NCBI GenBank assembly: GCA_022821645.1
Contig: JAJEDE010000001.1
Location: 62,001 to 126,000 of the forward strand
Direction: 5' to 3'
DNA: 64,000 bases
DNA from: Chloroflexota bacterium
GTDB lineage: Bacteria > Chloroflexota > UBA11872
Shown here: in pieces, positions 1 through 9,156 of the stretch
How the letters are laid out: each line of letters begins with the position of its first letter
Numbering within the stretch: the first letter of the stretch is position 1
Position numbers and translations under genes: made by a program
The notes under the pieces: model-generated
Databases searched by the model: none
What the model was told of the DNA's origin: nothing
The model's input: the letters and a program-made list of their open reading frames with translations, nothing else

Positions 1-292
1 TCGCCAATCGCGGGTAAATCTCGGGCAGGATGTCGAGCGCCAGCAGCGTGCCCTTGATCGCCAGGACCACGACCGCGACACACCCCATCGCCACGATCGA
101 ATACAGCGGGGCGCGCATGCGTCGGGCCACGGCCACCGGCAGGTCGCCGGTGTCCATCAGCGACGGGATCATGGCGTGCGCCAGCATGTACGTGAGACCG
201 GTCACGATCATCGCCGCGGCGAAGAACCAAAGGTGGGCGACCAGTTCCGAGAGCCTGACCCAGTCGGCCTCCGTGAGCTCGCTCAGTTGCAC
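1..292 (-). CDS. Partial membrane protein, cut by the window edge
   Basis: The N-terminal part (about 97 residues) of a minus-strand gene running off the left edge. The GTG start at 292 is preceded by GGAG at 304-301, eight bases away. The translation carries two hydrophobic segments, one around residues 22-40 and one around 65-80, separated by a short basic loop rich in Met and Arg. No family is recognised from this fragment; it is an integral membrane protein with its first helix near the N-terminus. It diverges from the aldehyde dehydrogenase gene across a 344-bp gap. Confidence 0.5.
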   Translation of the reverse strand, partial: MQLSELTEADWVRLSELVAHLWFFAAAMIVTGLTYMLAHAMIPSLMDTGDLPVAVARRMRAPLYSIVAMGCVAVVVLAIKGTLLALDILPEIYPRLA

Positions 293-450
293 CCGCGAGT
301 CTCCGTTAGCAACCGGTGCGACACGTTCGGCGGCGCATGGTATCCGACCCGTGCGCCTGATGCGCGGGCGATGCGTCGATTATTGGCCCAACCGACAGAA
401 TGAGGGCAGGGCAGCATTAGGCGAATTTCGTCTCCGGGCCGGGCGACAAC

Positions 451-464
451 GTGAAATGTTTCAC
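451..464. promoter_or_regulatory. 14-bp palindrome in the divergent promoter gap
   Basis: A perfect inverted repeat, GTGAAATGTTTCAC (6-bp arms, TG centre), lies between the divergent membrane protein gene and the aldehyde dehydrogenase gene. Its size and place suit a repressor site, but no regulator gene is adjacent and no clear -35/-10 pair is seen around it. The rest of the 293-636 gap shows no gene. Confidence 0.3.
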
Positions 465-636
465 AAATCAACCCGGACCGCAAGAAACGCTTACGGCCCG
501 CAGATTGCGGCCAGTCCTCCGGCGCGGCCGCGCCGGTGCTGTCACAATACGCTGACCATCGGTGGTGTCCCGTCGGGCGGGCTCCACGCCCCGTTTTGCT
601 AGCGGCTTGACCGGGTCAGAAAGGACTCGAATTTCC

Positions 637-2049
637 ATGAAGATGTACATCGCCGGCGCCTGGACGAACGGGCAGTCGAGCATGGACGTGCTGAATCCGT
701 ACGACGGCTCCGTGGTGGACACCGTGCCGCGCGGAACTGCCGCGGACGTGGACCGCGCGCTGGATAGCGCCGTACGGGGCGCGCGAGTTATGGCCGGTCT
801 GACCGGCTTCGAGCGCTACGAACTGCTGCACCGCACGGCCGATCTCATCAAGGCGAATGCCCAGGACCTGGCGACCCAACTGACCCGCGAAGAGGGCAAG
901 ATCATTTCCGAGGCGACTCTCGAGGTCGAGCGGGCCGCCGAAATCATCTACCTCTCCGCCGAAGAGGCCAAGCGGCTCGACGGCGAGGTCATTCCGTTGG
1001 ATGGCGGCCCCGGCGTGCAGGGCAAGTTCGGTTTCACCATGCGGGTGCCCTGCGGCGTGGTCGCCGCCGTCACACCGTTCAACTTCCCGCTGCATCTTGT
1101 CTGCCACAAGGTCGGTCCCGCCCTGGCCGGCGGTAACGCCGTGGTGGTCAAGCCGGCCAGCGACACGCCGCTGATGGCGCTGCGCCTGGTCGAGTTGCTG
1201 CTCGAGGCCGGGGTACCCGAGGAAGCCGTGCATTGCGTGACCGGTTCGGGCGCCGAGATCGGCGACGCCCTGGTTTCCGACCCGCGCGTCCGCAAGATCA
1301 GCTTCACCGGCAGCCGCGACATCGGCGAGCGCATCTGCAAGCAGGCCGGAATCAAGAAGGTCACGATGGAACTCGGCTCCAACGCGCCGGTGATCGTGAT
1401 GCCCGACGCCGACCTGGACAAGGTTCGCACCGTCATCCCGCAGACGGCCTTCGCCAACGCCGGGCAGGTCTGCATTTCCACGCAGCGCGTGATCGCGCCC
1501 GCACCGGTCTACGACGAGCTCGTCGAGACCCTGGTGCCCGCCGTGGCCGCCCTGTCCACCGGCGACCCGCTCGATCCCGCCACTTCCGTGGGACCCATGA
1601 TCCGCGAGTCCGACGCGGCGCGCGTGGGGAACTGGATCGACGAGGCCGTTGGCGAGGGCGCCGAACTGCTGGTCGGCGGTGAGCGCTCGGGTCAGCTGTT
1701 CGAGCCGACCCTGCTGGCCGGCGTGAGCCCGGACATGCGCGTCTCCTGCGAGGAATTGTTCGGTCCGGCCATGGGCGTGACCCGCGTGGACGACGTGGAC
1801 CAGGCGATCGAGCTGGCCAACGACTCGATTTACGGTCTCAGCGCGGCGATCTTCACCCAGGACATCGACACCGCGATGCGCTTCGCCCGCAGCGTCGACT
1901 CAGGCAACATCCACATCAACTGGGGCAGCCAGTGGCGCACCGACCTGATGCCCTACGGCGGGCTGAAGGACAGCGGCATGGGCAAGGAAGGTCCCAAGTA
2001 CGCGGTCGAGGAGATGACCGAGTACAAGCTGGTGGTCATTCACGACTGA
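637..2049 (+). CDS. NAD(P)-dependent aldehyde dehydrogenase
   Basis: A full-length (470 aa) member of the aldehyde dehydrogenase superfamily, cytosolic, oxidising an aldehyde to the acid. Seen: the PFNFP nucleotide-site motif with Asn149, the general base Glu245 in MELGSN, and the catalytic Cys279 in GQVC. The FTGS segment of the cofactor fold is also present. The ATG at 637 is chosen because the frame's earlier start would add residues unlike the family, and AAGGA lies at 621-625. Overall it resembles lactaldehyde/succinate-semialdehyde/non-phosphorylating GAPDH-like members; the substrate cannot be read from sequence. Its 3' end overlaps the convergent MFS gene by 10 bp. Confidence 0.93.
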   Translation: MKMYIAGAWTNGQSSMDVLNPYDGSVVDTVPRGTAADVDRALDSAVRGARVMAGLTGFERYELLHRTADLIKANAQDLATQLTREEGKIISEATLEVERAAEIIYLSAEEAKRLDGEVIPLDGGPGVQGKFGFTMRVPCGVVAAVTPFNFPLHLVCHKVGPALAGGNAVVVKPASDTPLMALRLVELLLEAGVPEEAVHCVTGSGAEIGDALVSDPRVRKISFTGSRDIGERICKQAGIKKVTMELGSNAPVIVMPDADLDKVRTVIPQTAFANAGQVCISTQRVIAPAPVYDELVETLVPAVAALSTGDPLDPATSVGPMIRESDAARVGNWIDEAVGEGAELLVGGERSGQLFEPTLLAGVSPDMRVSCEELFGPAMGVTRVDDVDQAIELANDSIYGLSAAIFTQDIDTAMRFARSVDSGNIHINWGSQWRTDLMPYGGLKDSGMGKEGPKYAVEEMTEYKLVVIHD

Positions 2050-3236
2050 ACCGCAGCGCGAACTCGCAGGCGGCTGATCGCCACCAGCGAGGCCACGCCG
2101 GCCGCCGCGCCCGCCCAGAACAACAGGGCGGGCGCGGCGTCGCCGGCGGCAATAGCCAGCAGGGCCGCTATGGCCACGCCGATCGAGTAGGCCGTCGAGT
2201 CGATGGCCATCGCCTGGCCCAGCCGACCGTGCGGGGTCACGTCCGCCGCCAGCGCGACGATCAGCCCCTGGAACACGCTCTGCGTGAACGCGTACGGCAC
2301 CCACAGCGCCAGCAGCGCGCCGAACGCGTCAATCTGCCCGTAGACGGCGGTATTGACCGCCCCCACAGCCAACGCAACGGCCAAGGCGCCGCGGCGACCC
2401 CAGCGGTCCGAGAGCGCCCCCACGGCCACTTGCGCGCTGGCCCCGCCGGCGGCTGAGAGGAAAACCAACCACCCCACGGCCGTCAGGTCGCCGCCCGCGT
2501 CGACCAGTTTCGGCCCGGCCAGGATGATGAACGCGCCGTAGGTCACGGTGGTGCAGGCGCGGATGAATGCCAGTAACCGGATGGCCGGGAGGCGGGTGAG
2601 TTGGAGCAGTTCGCGGACCTTCACCTCGCTCGATCGCGGCGCCACGGGCACGGCCGGCAGCAGCGTGAGCGCCGCCAGCGCCGCCGCGCCGATGATCACG
2701 GCCGCCACCAGCGCGAAAATCCGAAACCCGAAGGCATTCGCCAGCACGCCCAGGGCCAGCCCGCCAAGTCCGGGCGCCACCCCCACCGTGAAGCTCACCA
2801 GCGACGACGCCAGTCCCCGCCGCGCCGCCGGCGCCACCTGCATGGCATAGGTCTGCGACGCCGACCAGTGCAGCCCCAGCGCCAGGCCGCCGAACGGGGC
2901 CGCCACGATGAATAGACTCAGGTCGGGCGTGACGATCATCACGGCTACCAGGACGCACAGACCGGCCAGCCCCAGCGCATACGTCCGCTGGCTGCCGAAC
3001 CGGGCGATGGGCACGGAGGCAAAGATCCCCAGAACGGCCCGCGCCCCGTGCATCGCCACCAGCAGCACGCCCGCGCCGGCCACGCCGCGCCCCAGGTCGT
3101 CGCGAATGAAGAGCGACAGGAAATTGACGACCGGCAGCCAGCCGGCGACGCCCAACCCCATGATCGCGATCAGCGTGACGAAGCGCCGGGAGCCAAGGCG
3201 CGCCTGAGGCGCCGAGTCAGTTGCCTGGCTGGTCAC
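2040..3236 (-). CDS. MFS transporter
   Basis: A 398-residue, 12-helix major facilitator superfamily protein in the inner membrane, probably a drug or metabolite exporter. The cytoplasmic loop between helices 2 and 3 is atypical, but the second half carries the loop-8/9 counterpart SDRWGRRG, and the hydrophobic periodicity is right for the family. The GTG at 3236 is the likely start: the frame stays open to 3782 but upstream translation is Pro/Arg-rich and unlike a protein. The gene starts about 100 bp from the oppositely oriented cobalamin riboswitch, so it is not under that switch. Substrate unknown. Confidence 0.85.
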   Translation of the reverse strand: MTSQATDSAPQARLGSRRFVTLIAIMGLGVAGWLPVVNFLSLFIRDDLGRGVAGAGVLLVAMHGARAVLGIFASVPIARFGSQRTYALGLAGLCVLVAVMIVTPDLSLFIVAAPFGGLALGLHWSASQTYAMQVAPAARRGLASSLVSFTVGVAPGLGGLALGVLANAFGFRIFALVAAVIIGAAALAALTLLPAVPVAPRSSEVKVRELLQLTRLPAIRLLAFIRACTTVTYGAFIILAGPKLVDAGGDLTAVGWLVFLSAAGGASAQVAVGALSDRWGRRGALAVALAVGAVNTAVYGQIDAFGALLALWVPYAFTQSVFQGLIVALAADVTPHGRLGQAMAIDSTAYSIGVAIAALLAIAAGDAAPALLFWAGAAAGVASLVAISRLRVRAAVQS

Positions 3237-3334
3237 TGGGTCGTCCGCTTCCGGTCCGAGTTTGGTGTCGTTGTCGTAACACCGGCTCTTCGCTACGCTG
3301 GGCGCCGGAACCGTACCAGTCCTCCTGACGAACG

Positions 3335-3440
3335 TCCGTGGTGCGCCCGCCCAGTGCGGGCCAAGAGGGGAAGCCGGTCGAAAGCCGGCGCTGTCGCGCA
3401 ACTGTAGCCCGGGAAACCGGGGAGCCAGGATGCCTGCCCC
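3335..3440 (+). promoter_or_regulatory. Cobalamin (B12) riboswitch
   Basis: The conserved core of a cobalamin aptamer is readable in order: GGTGC-type segment at 3339-3344, AAGAGGGGAAGCCGGT at 3363-3378, AGCCGGCGCTG, then CGCAACTGTAGC at 3397-3408, and the B12 box GAGCCAGGATGCCTGCC at 3422-3438. It lies on the plus strand about 160 nt before the btuF start. Downstream is a short GC hairpin at 3508-3523 without a following T-run. That favours control by hiding the ribosome site over a rho-independent terminator, but the platform was not folded. High B12 should lower expression of the import operon. Confidence 0.93.
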
Positions 3441-3598
3441 GGGCGCTGTCGGTGGCCTCCTTCGCATGAAGAGGAGCGCTGACGATGCGAAGTCCCGGCT
3501 AGCCCGCGCCCCCGCGCGGGGGTCTACAACCACTCTTTGTTTGACCCGCCGTGGGCGCGGTGCGCCTTCGGCTACGTATTTCCAGGAGTTGACCGTAC

Positions 3599-4759
3599 AT
3601 GCGTTCTGCATGGGTGGCGCTATTGCGCCTGACTGTTCTTGTTGTTCTGCTTGCTGCGCTGACCGCCTGCGATTCGCCGGCGGCAGTGCCGGTCGTGTCC
3701 GTTGCGGAGCCGACCACTGTCGCCGAACCTGCGGCGCCTGCGACACCTGAAGCCACGGCAGTCGCAGCGCCCACGCCCACACCTACCGAGGCGCCTGCGC
3801 CCACAGCGTCGCCGTCGCCTGCTCCGACGCGCGAACCAGCACCGGTTCGGACACCGGAGCCCACCGCGACCCCGACGCCGAATCCAACGCCAACACCGGC
3901 GCCCGAGCCCACGCCGACACCGGAACCGACGTCTGAACCGGTGGCTGGCTTCCCGCTGACAGTCCGGGACACCACTGGGCGTGACATCGTGCTTGAACGT
4001 CCACCGGAGCGGATCCTGGCGTTCGATTCGGCGGCGGTGGAGATTCTCTTTGCGATCGGCGAAGGCGACCGAATCGTCGGGACGCACGATTTCGTCTCGT
4101 CTCCACCGGAGGCGGAGTCGATCCCGCGCGTCGGCGACGCGTTCAACCTCAACATCGAAGCCGTGGTCGCCCTGGACCCCGACCTGGTGTATGTGTTCTT
4201 CGACCGGTTCGTCCCGGACTTGGAGCGCGCCGGGTTGAAGGTGCTCTACATCGAGACGTTGGATCAGGACTTCGTCAAGGTGGCGGACACCGTTCGGCTC
4301 TGGGGACGCATTGTGGACGCTCCCGAGGCGGCGGAGGCCGTGGCCGCGGAGTTCGAGACCCGAGTGGACGCTATCCAGACGACGATGGAGCAAGTGGACG
4401 CCGGGCCAAGGGTGTTCCAGAACGCGGGCAATTTCTGGACGCCGGGCGGCGACACGCTGATGCAGGAAGTATTCGACCTGCTGAAGCTGGAGAACATTGC
4501 CGCAGACATCGAGGGCTATGCGCAAATCAGTCCGGAGGTGGTCGTTGAGAAAGACCCGGCGGTGATCATTTCCGGGGATCCGGCCAGCATCAGCGGCGAT
4601 CCGGCGCTGCAGGACGTGCAGGCGGTCAAGGACGGCGCGGTCTATTCGTTGACCACGGATGCGCTGAGCATTGCCAGCCAGCGATTCGTGGAGGGAATCG
4701 AGGATCTCGCATCGCTGATCTACCCGGAGCTGTTCCAGCAGCTCTCGAAGGCGGCCTGA
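3599..4759 (+). CDS. btuF: Cobalamin ABC transporter, substrate-binding lipoprotein
   Basis: A 386-residue lipoprotein that would capture B12 (or a corrinoid) outside the membrane and deliver it to BtuCD. Residues 1-24 form a lipoprotein signal ending in LTAC (Cys24). Residues about 25-116 are a long Pro/Thr/Ala linker. The remainder is a periplasmic-binding fold of the BtuF/FepB class, starting at the FPLTVRD segment near residue 117, with PERILAFDSAAVEILFAIG typical of the family. AGGAG at 3584-3588 precedes the ATG. Corrinoid specificity is inferred from the riboswitch directly upstream; by sequence alone an iron-siderophore role would be possible. Confidence 0.88.
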   Translation: MRSAWVALLRLTVLVVLLAALTACDSPAAVPVVSVAEPTTVAEPAAPATPEATAVAAPTPTPTEAPAPTASPSPAPTREPAPVRTPEPTATPTPNPTPTPAPEPTPTPEPTSEPVAGFPLTVRDTTGRDIVLERPPERILAFDSAAVEILFAIGEGDRIVGTHDFVSSPPEAESIPRVGDAFNLNIEAVVALDPDLVYVFFDRFVPDLERAGLKVLYIETLDQDFVKVADTVRLWGRIVDAPEAAEAVAAEFETRVDAIQTTMEQVDAGPRVFQNAGNFWTPGGDTLMQEVFDLLKLENIAADIEGYAQISPEVVVEKDPAVIISGDPASISGDPALQDVQAVKDGAVYSLTTDALSIASQRFVEGIEDLASLIYPELFQQLSKAA

Positions 4760-4780
4760 ACGCCGTGCGGACGTTCGTCT

Positions 4781-5893
4781 ATGGCTGAGATGAGTCAGAC
4801 CGTTCGAGCGTCCGGCGGAGTCGGGGACGTGCGCCCCGACTCCGCCGCCACGGCGCGTCTGATCGGTCTTCGCTATCCATGGCGCCGTCTGGTGTTCGGC
4901 GCGCTGGTGCTGGCCGTGGCGATGGTGATTGCCGCCGGCCGCGGCGCGGTGTCGATTCCACTCGGGGACGTGTTGGGGGTACTGCTGGCCGGGTTGCCCG
5001 GTGTGGCGGCCCCGGCGGACGTGCCCGAAACCTGGAACACCATCCTGTGGCAGCTCCGCTTTCCGCGGATTGTGCTGGCCGCAGTCGTGGGGGGCGCGCT
5101 GGCGCTGGCTGGCGCCGCTTACCAGGGGCTCTTCAAGAATCCGCTGGCCGATCCCTACCTGGTCGGCGTGGCGTCGGGCGCCGGCCTGGGCGCTACCGTC
5201 GTCTTGCTGACGGGGATACCCCTGATGCTGGGTGCGTTCAGCCTGCTGCCGATGGCCGCCTTCGCCGGCGGCGTCCTGGCCGTGGCCGTGGCCTACCTGG
5301 TGGCTCGCAGTTCACAAGGAACGCCGCTGACGACGCTGATTCTTGCCGGGGTGGCGATCTCGGCCCTTGCAGGGGCCGTGTCGAGCTTGTTGCTGATTCG
5401 CAGCGACCCCGATCTGCGACCGGTCATCAGCTGGCTGCTCGGCAGCTTCATCAGCGCCGAGTGGAGCGAGTGCCTGGTGCTGATCGCCTATCTGGTTCCC
5501 AGCCTCGGCCTGCTGCTGGGCTTCGCCCGCGTGTTAAATGTGCTCCAACTCAGCCAAGAGCATGCGGCGGTGCTGGGCGTTGACGTGGAAAAGGTCAAGC
5601 TGCTCCTGATTGCCGCCGCCACGCTGGCCACGGCGGCGGCCGTCTCATTCAATGGGATCATTGGATTCGTGGGCCTGGTGGCGCCCCACGTGGTTCGCCG
5701 GCTCTGGGGCGACGACTACCGCTTCATCCTGCCTATGTCCATCTTCGTGGGCGCTACGTTCCTGGTACTTGCGGATACGGTGGCCCGCACGATCGCCAGT
5801 CCGGCCGAATTGCCGGTTGGCGTGGTGACGGCCTTCTGCGGCGCGCCGTTCTTCCTCTACGTGCTCCGACGCCGCCGGACGAGGCTCCGGTAG
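4781..5893 (+). CDS. btuC: Cobalamin ABC transporter permease
   Basis: A 370-residue FecCD/BtuC-family permease with about ten transmembrane helices, forming the membrane channel of the B12 importer as a dimer. Family hallmarks seen are LRFPRI near the first helices, LAGAAYQGLFKNPLADPYL, the GFVGLVAPHVVR segment that contacts the ATPase, and the PAELPVGVVTAFCGAPFFLYLL-type end. It lies 21 bp after btuF and 2 bp before btuD. The first ATG (4781) is taken; a second ATG nine bases later is equally possible. Confidence 0.92.
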   Translation: MAEMSQTVRASGGVGDVRPDSAATARLIGLRYPWRRLVFGALVLAVAMVIAAGRGAVSIPLGDVLGVLLAGLPGVAAPADVPETWNTILWQLRFPRIVLAAVVGGALALAGAAYQGLFKNPLADPYLVGVASGAGLGATVVLLTGIPLMLGAFSLLPMAAFAGGVLAVAVAYLVARSSQGTPLTTLILAGVAISALAGAVSSLLLIRSDPDLRPVISWLLGSFISAEWSECLVLIAYLVPSLGLLLGFARVLNVLQLSQEHAAVLGVDVEKVKLLLIAAATLATAAAVSFNGIIGFVGLVAPHVVRRLWGDDYRFILPMSIFVGATFLVLADTVARTIASPAELPVGVVTAFCGAPFFLYVLRRRRTRLR

Positions 5894-5895
5894 GG

Positions 5896-6738
5896 GTGTC
5901 GGCTGTGCGATTGCTGAAATCCAAACCCGAGACACGGCGGACGAGTGAGGAGGCCGCCGTCTTGGTGCGGGACGTGAACTTCGCCTATGACGGCCGGTCG
6001 GTGCTCTGTGGCGTCAACCTTCAAGTCATGCCCGGCAACCTTTTGGCCCTGGTGGGGCCGAACGGGGTCGGCAAGTCCACGCTCCTGCGCCTGATCGCCG
6101 GTGTGCTCAGGCCGGCGCAAGGCACGGTGTCGGTGCTGGGCGCCGCTGTCGAGGCGCTGTCGCCCAGGGCGCGCGCCCGGGTAGTGGCGATGGTTCCGCA
6201 GAGTCCCGAATGGCCGCCCGGCGCCTCCGCGCTGGAACTCGTACTCCTGGGCCGCAACCCGCACCTGGGTCTGCTTGCCTGGGAAAGCCGGCAGGACGTG
6301 GATATTGCGCTAGGCGCCTTGCGGCAGACGTCGGCGGACGGGCTGGCGACCCGGCCTATCGACGAACTCTCGGGCGGCGAACGTCAGCGGGTGGCCGTGG
6401 CCGTGGCCTTGGCGCAAGAGACACCGGTCATCTTGCTGGACGAGCCAACCGCCAACCTGGACCTGGCCCACCAAGCGGCCGTTATGGCGCTGCTGCGCGA
6501 TCTGGTTGCGGCCGGCAAGACTGTGATCGCCGCCGTGCACGATCTGACATTGGCGGCGCAGTTCGCTGACGAGGCCGTTCTGCTGCACCAGGGCCGCTGT
6601 GCGGCCGTCGGGTCGGTCCGCGAGGTGTTGACGCCCGCGAATATCCGCCGAGTGTACGGGGCCGAAGTCCGCATCATCGACCATCCGGAAACCGGAAGGC
6701 CGGTCGTCGTGAACGCCTGGCGCTCGACAGCCGGCTAA
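5896..6738 (+). CDS. btuD: Cobalamin ABC transporter ATP-binding protein
   Basis: A 280-residue ABC ATPase of the iron-siderophore/B12 importer class that powers BtuC. Walker [10 protein letters not shown] is near residues 53-61, the signature LSGGERQR near 158-165, and Walker B VILLDEPT near 178-185, followed by the switch His in AAVHDLT. The GTG start lies 2 bp after the btuC stop, so translation is probably coupled. Six bases after its stop comes the truncated cobyric acid synthase reading frame. Confidence 0.93.
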   Translation: MSAVRLLKSKPETRRTSEEAAVLVRDVNFAYDGRSVLCGVNLQVMPGNLLALVGPNGVGKSTLLRLIAGVLRPAQGTVSVLGAAVEALSPRARARVVAMVPQSPEWPPGASALELVLLGRNPHLGLLAWESRQDVDIALGALRQTSADGLATRPIDELSGGERQRVAVAVALAQETPVILLDEPTANLDLAHQAAVMALLRDLVAAGKTVIAAVHDLTLAAQFADEAVLLHQGRCAAVGSVREVLTPANIRRVYGAEVRIIDHPETGRPVVVNAWRSTAG

Positions 6739-6743
6739 TCCGG

Positions 6744-6956
6744 ATGGGGCGCGGCCAGGTTGTCATGATCCAGGGAACTGGATCATCTGTGGGCAAGAGC
6801 CTGCTGGTGACCGGCCTCTGCCGAATCTTCGCGCAGGACGGCTACCGGGTCGCGCCCTTCAAGGCGCAGAACATGTCGTTGAACTCACGTTGGCGTCCGC
6901 CGGCCGTCGTTTCCCGCCTAGAATTCCAGCAGAGCGACACATACTTGCGGGAGTAA
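6744..6956 (+). pseudogene. cobQ: Truncated cobyric acid synthase (5' fragment)
   Basis: Only the first ~52 residues match the glutamine-dependent amidase-synthase CobQ/Cbi[21 protein letters not shown] (P-loop residues 11-19) and the [13 protein letters not shown] segment. After this the frame reads unrelated sequence and stops at residue 70, whereas intact CobQ is close to 500 residues. The fragment cannot carry out adenosylcobyrinic acid a,c-diamide amidation. It sits at the 3' end of the B12-riboswitch operon, exactly where a B12 gene would be expected, and directly before an MMPL gene that has no clear ribosome site. A deletion or rearrangement with a junction near 6895-6900 is inferred. 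Confidence 0.85.
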
Positions 6957-6984
6957 CGCGCTGGAGGCACTGGGTCGCTTCACG

Positions 6985-9156
6985 GTGCGTTGGCGCTGGC
7001 CCGTCATCGCCGTCTGGTTACTGGCTGCGGCGTTCTCGCTCCTGGCCCTGCCGCAGGTTGGCTCCATCCTGCGCGCCGGTGGTTTTTCCGCCGACGGCAT
7101 CGAGTCGCAAGAGGCGTTCGACCGCTACGAACAGGACTTCGGCGCCGTCGGCTCCCCCATCCAGATCGCCTTTCACCACGACGAATGGCTCGTTGCGGAC
7201 GAGGCATTCGCGGCCGAGGCGGCCCGCATCCTGGCCCCATTGGAGGCCTTGCCGGACGTCATGCGGGTCACGACCTTCCAGGACATCCCGACCCAGATCG
7301 CGCCGGACGGCCACACGGCCTACACCACGTTGTTCTTTGACCTGCACCCCGACGTGGCCCACCGCATCGTGCCCGAGCTTCGCGGGCGGCTGGCGCCGTC
7401 GGAACTCGACGTGCACATCGCCGGGTCGCCCGTCTACTACTCGGACATCCAGACGCTCAGCGAAGCCGACCTTCAGCGGGCCGAGACCGTGGGGCTGCCG
7501 TTCGCGCTGATCGTGCTGGTGCTGGTCTTTGGATCCGTGGTCGCGGCCGGCATTCCCGTGCTGGCGGGCGGCGCGAGCGTGGTAGTTGGCCTGGCGCTGC
7601 TGTGGCTGTTCGGACAGCAAGTCGGATTCTCGATCTTCGCCTTGAACGTGGTGACGCTGGTGGGACTGGGACTTGGGGCTGACTACTCCCTCATCCTGGT
7701 CAGCCGATTTCGCGAGGAGCTTGGCGCCGGTCAGTCCGTCCAGGATGCGGTGCCGCGCACGGTCGCGACGGCCGGGAAAGCGGTGGTGTTTTCCGGCGCT
7801 GCGGTCCTGACGGGACTGGCCTCGTTGATGGTGTTCGAGTTCATGATGCTGCGTTCCATCGGCGCTGGCGGCGCGCTGGTCGTGTTGATTGCCGTCGCGG
7901 CCGCCACGACCTTCGTGCCGGCCCTGCTGGCCGTGCTGGGTCCGCGCGTCAACATGTGGCGCGTGTGGCGGCCGTCGGTCGGTCCGCGCAACGGGTGGGC
8001 GCGACTGGCTCGGGCAGTCATGCGGCGGCCCCTGCCGATATTCCTGAGCGTCTCCGCGTTCCTCGTGGTGCTTGGACTGCCGTTCCTGCATGTGCGCCTC
8101 AACGCGCCGGACGCCAGGGTGCTGACGCCCGACTCGCCGTCCCGCGTGGCCTACGAGTTTCTAAGGGACGAGTTCGGCGAAGGCCACCAGACCCCGCTGT
8201 TCCTCGTGGCGCGCTTCCCCGAGGGCGCGCTCGCGCCTGAAGCCGTAGCCGCGCAGCACGGCCTCACGCGCGCGCTGGAAGCGGATCCACGCGTGGCCAG
8301 GGTCGGCGGCATCACCGCCATCGATCCGCGAATCACGCTCGAGCAATACCAACTGCTCTACCGCTACGCGCCTGGAATTGGCGACCCCTGGGCCAGGGCG
8401 CTTGCCGAGACGTTCACCCGCGAGAACGCCGCCTTCATGCTGGTCGAGCCCAGCGTGCCGTCAACCTCGCCCGAGGCCGAAGGCCTGGTCGAGGCCATCC
8501 GCGCCTACCGCGACGCCAACGGGCTCGATCTGCTGGTCGGCGGCGGCGCGGCCGGGCTGAAAGACTTCGTCGACCGGCTCTACACCGACTTCCCCAAGGC
8601 CGTGCTGCTGATCCTGGCGATTACCTACGTGGTGCTGGCCGTGCTCTTCCGGTCGGTCGTGTTGCCGCTGAAGGCGGTACTCCTGAACGTGCTGAGCCTG
8701 CTGGCCAGCTTTGGCGCGCTGGTGCTGGTGTTCCAGGACGGCTGGTTCTCGAACGTGCTGCGTTTCGAACCGCTCGGCTATATCGATTCCCTGTTGCCAG
8801 TCGTTCTCTTCGCCATGCTCTTCGGACTGAGCATGGACTACGAGGTGTTTCTGCTCTCCCGCGTCAAGGAAGCGCACGACGAAGGCCGCTCCAACACCGA
8901 AAGCGTGGCCATCGGCATGGAACGCAGCGGCCGCGTCGTCACCAGCGCGGCCCTGGTGGTCATTGCCGTGTGCCTGGCGTTCGTGACTGCCGACATCGTC
9001 CTCATCAAGGCGCTGGGCCTCGGCGCGGCCATCGCCGTCTTTGTGGATGCCGCCATCGTGCGCGCGCTGCTGGTGCCCGCCACGATGCACCTGCTGGGCC
9101 GCTGGAACTGGTGGGCGCCGTCATTGCGCTGGCCGAAACTTCGAGCATCAGCATGA
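6985..9156 (+). CDS. MMPL-family (RND-type) membrane transporter
   Basis: A 723-residue RND-superfamily protein of the MMPL class, with one N-terminal helix, a large outer domain, a block of about five helices (residues ~165-330), then a second copy of the same plan (helix ~350, outer domain, helices ~530-715). Such proteins export lipids or hydrophobic compounds. Seen: GLGLGADYSLILVSRFREEL in the first half and FGLSMDYEVFLLSRVKEAH in the second, the proton-relay helix-4 motifs. The only usable in-frame start after the stop at 6919 is GTG 6985; its best GGAGG is 17 bases away. The initiation region may have been lost with the adjacent cobQ truncation. Confidence 0.9.
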   Translation: MRWRWPVIAVWLLAAAFSLLALPQVGSILRAGGFSADGIESQEAFDRYEQDFGAVGSPIQIAFHHDEWLVADEAFAAEAARILAPLEALPDVMRVTTFQDIPTQIAPDGHTAYTTLFFDLHPDVAHRIVPELRGRLAPSELDVHIAGSPVYYSDIQTLSEADLQRAETVGLPFALIVLVLVFGSVVAAGIPVLAGGASVVVGLALLWLFGQQVGFSIFALNVVTLVGLGLGADYSLILVSRFREELGAGQSVQDAVPRTVATAGKAVVFSGAAVLTGLASLMVFEFMMLRSIGAGGALVVLIAVAAATTFVPALLAVLGPRVNMWRVWRPSVGPRNGWARLARAVMRRPLPIFLSVSAFLVVLGLPFLHVRLNAPDARVLTPDSPSRVAYEFLRDEFGEGHQTPLFLVARFPEGALAPEAVAAQHGLTRALEADPRVARVGGITAIDPRITLEQYQLLYRYAPGIGDPWARALAETFTRENAAFMLVEPSVPSTSPEAEGLVEAIRAYRDANGLDLLVGGGAAGLKDFVDRLYTDFPKAVLLILAITYVVLAVLFRSVVLPLKAVLLNVLSLLASFGALVLVFQDGWFSNVLRFEPLGYIDSLLPVVLFAMLFGLSMDYEVFLLSRVKEAHDEGRSNTESVAIGMERSGRVVTSAALVVIAVCLAFVTADIVLIKALGLGAAIAVFVDAAIVRALLVPATMHLLGRWNWWAPSLRWPKLRASA

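Noticed and set aside
3508..3523. GCCCCC-GCGC-GGGGGT hairpin after the riboswitch as a rho-independent terminator
   Set aside because: No T-run follows directly (TCTACAACC), so it is more likely part of a different expression platform.
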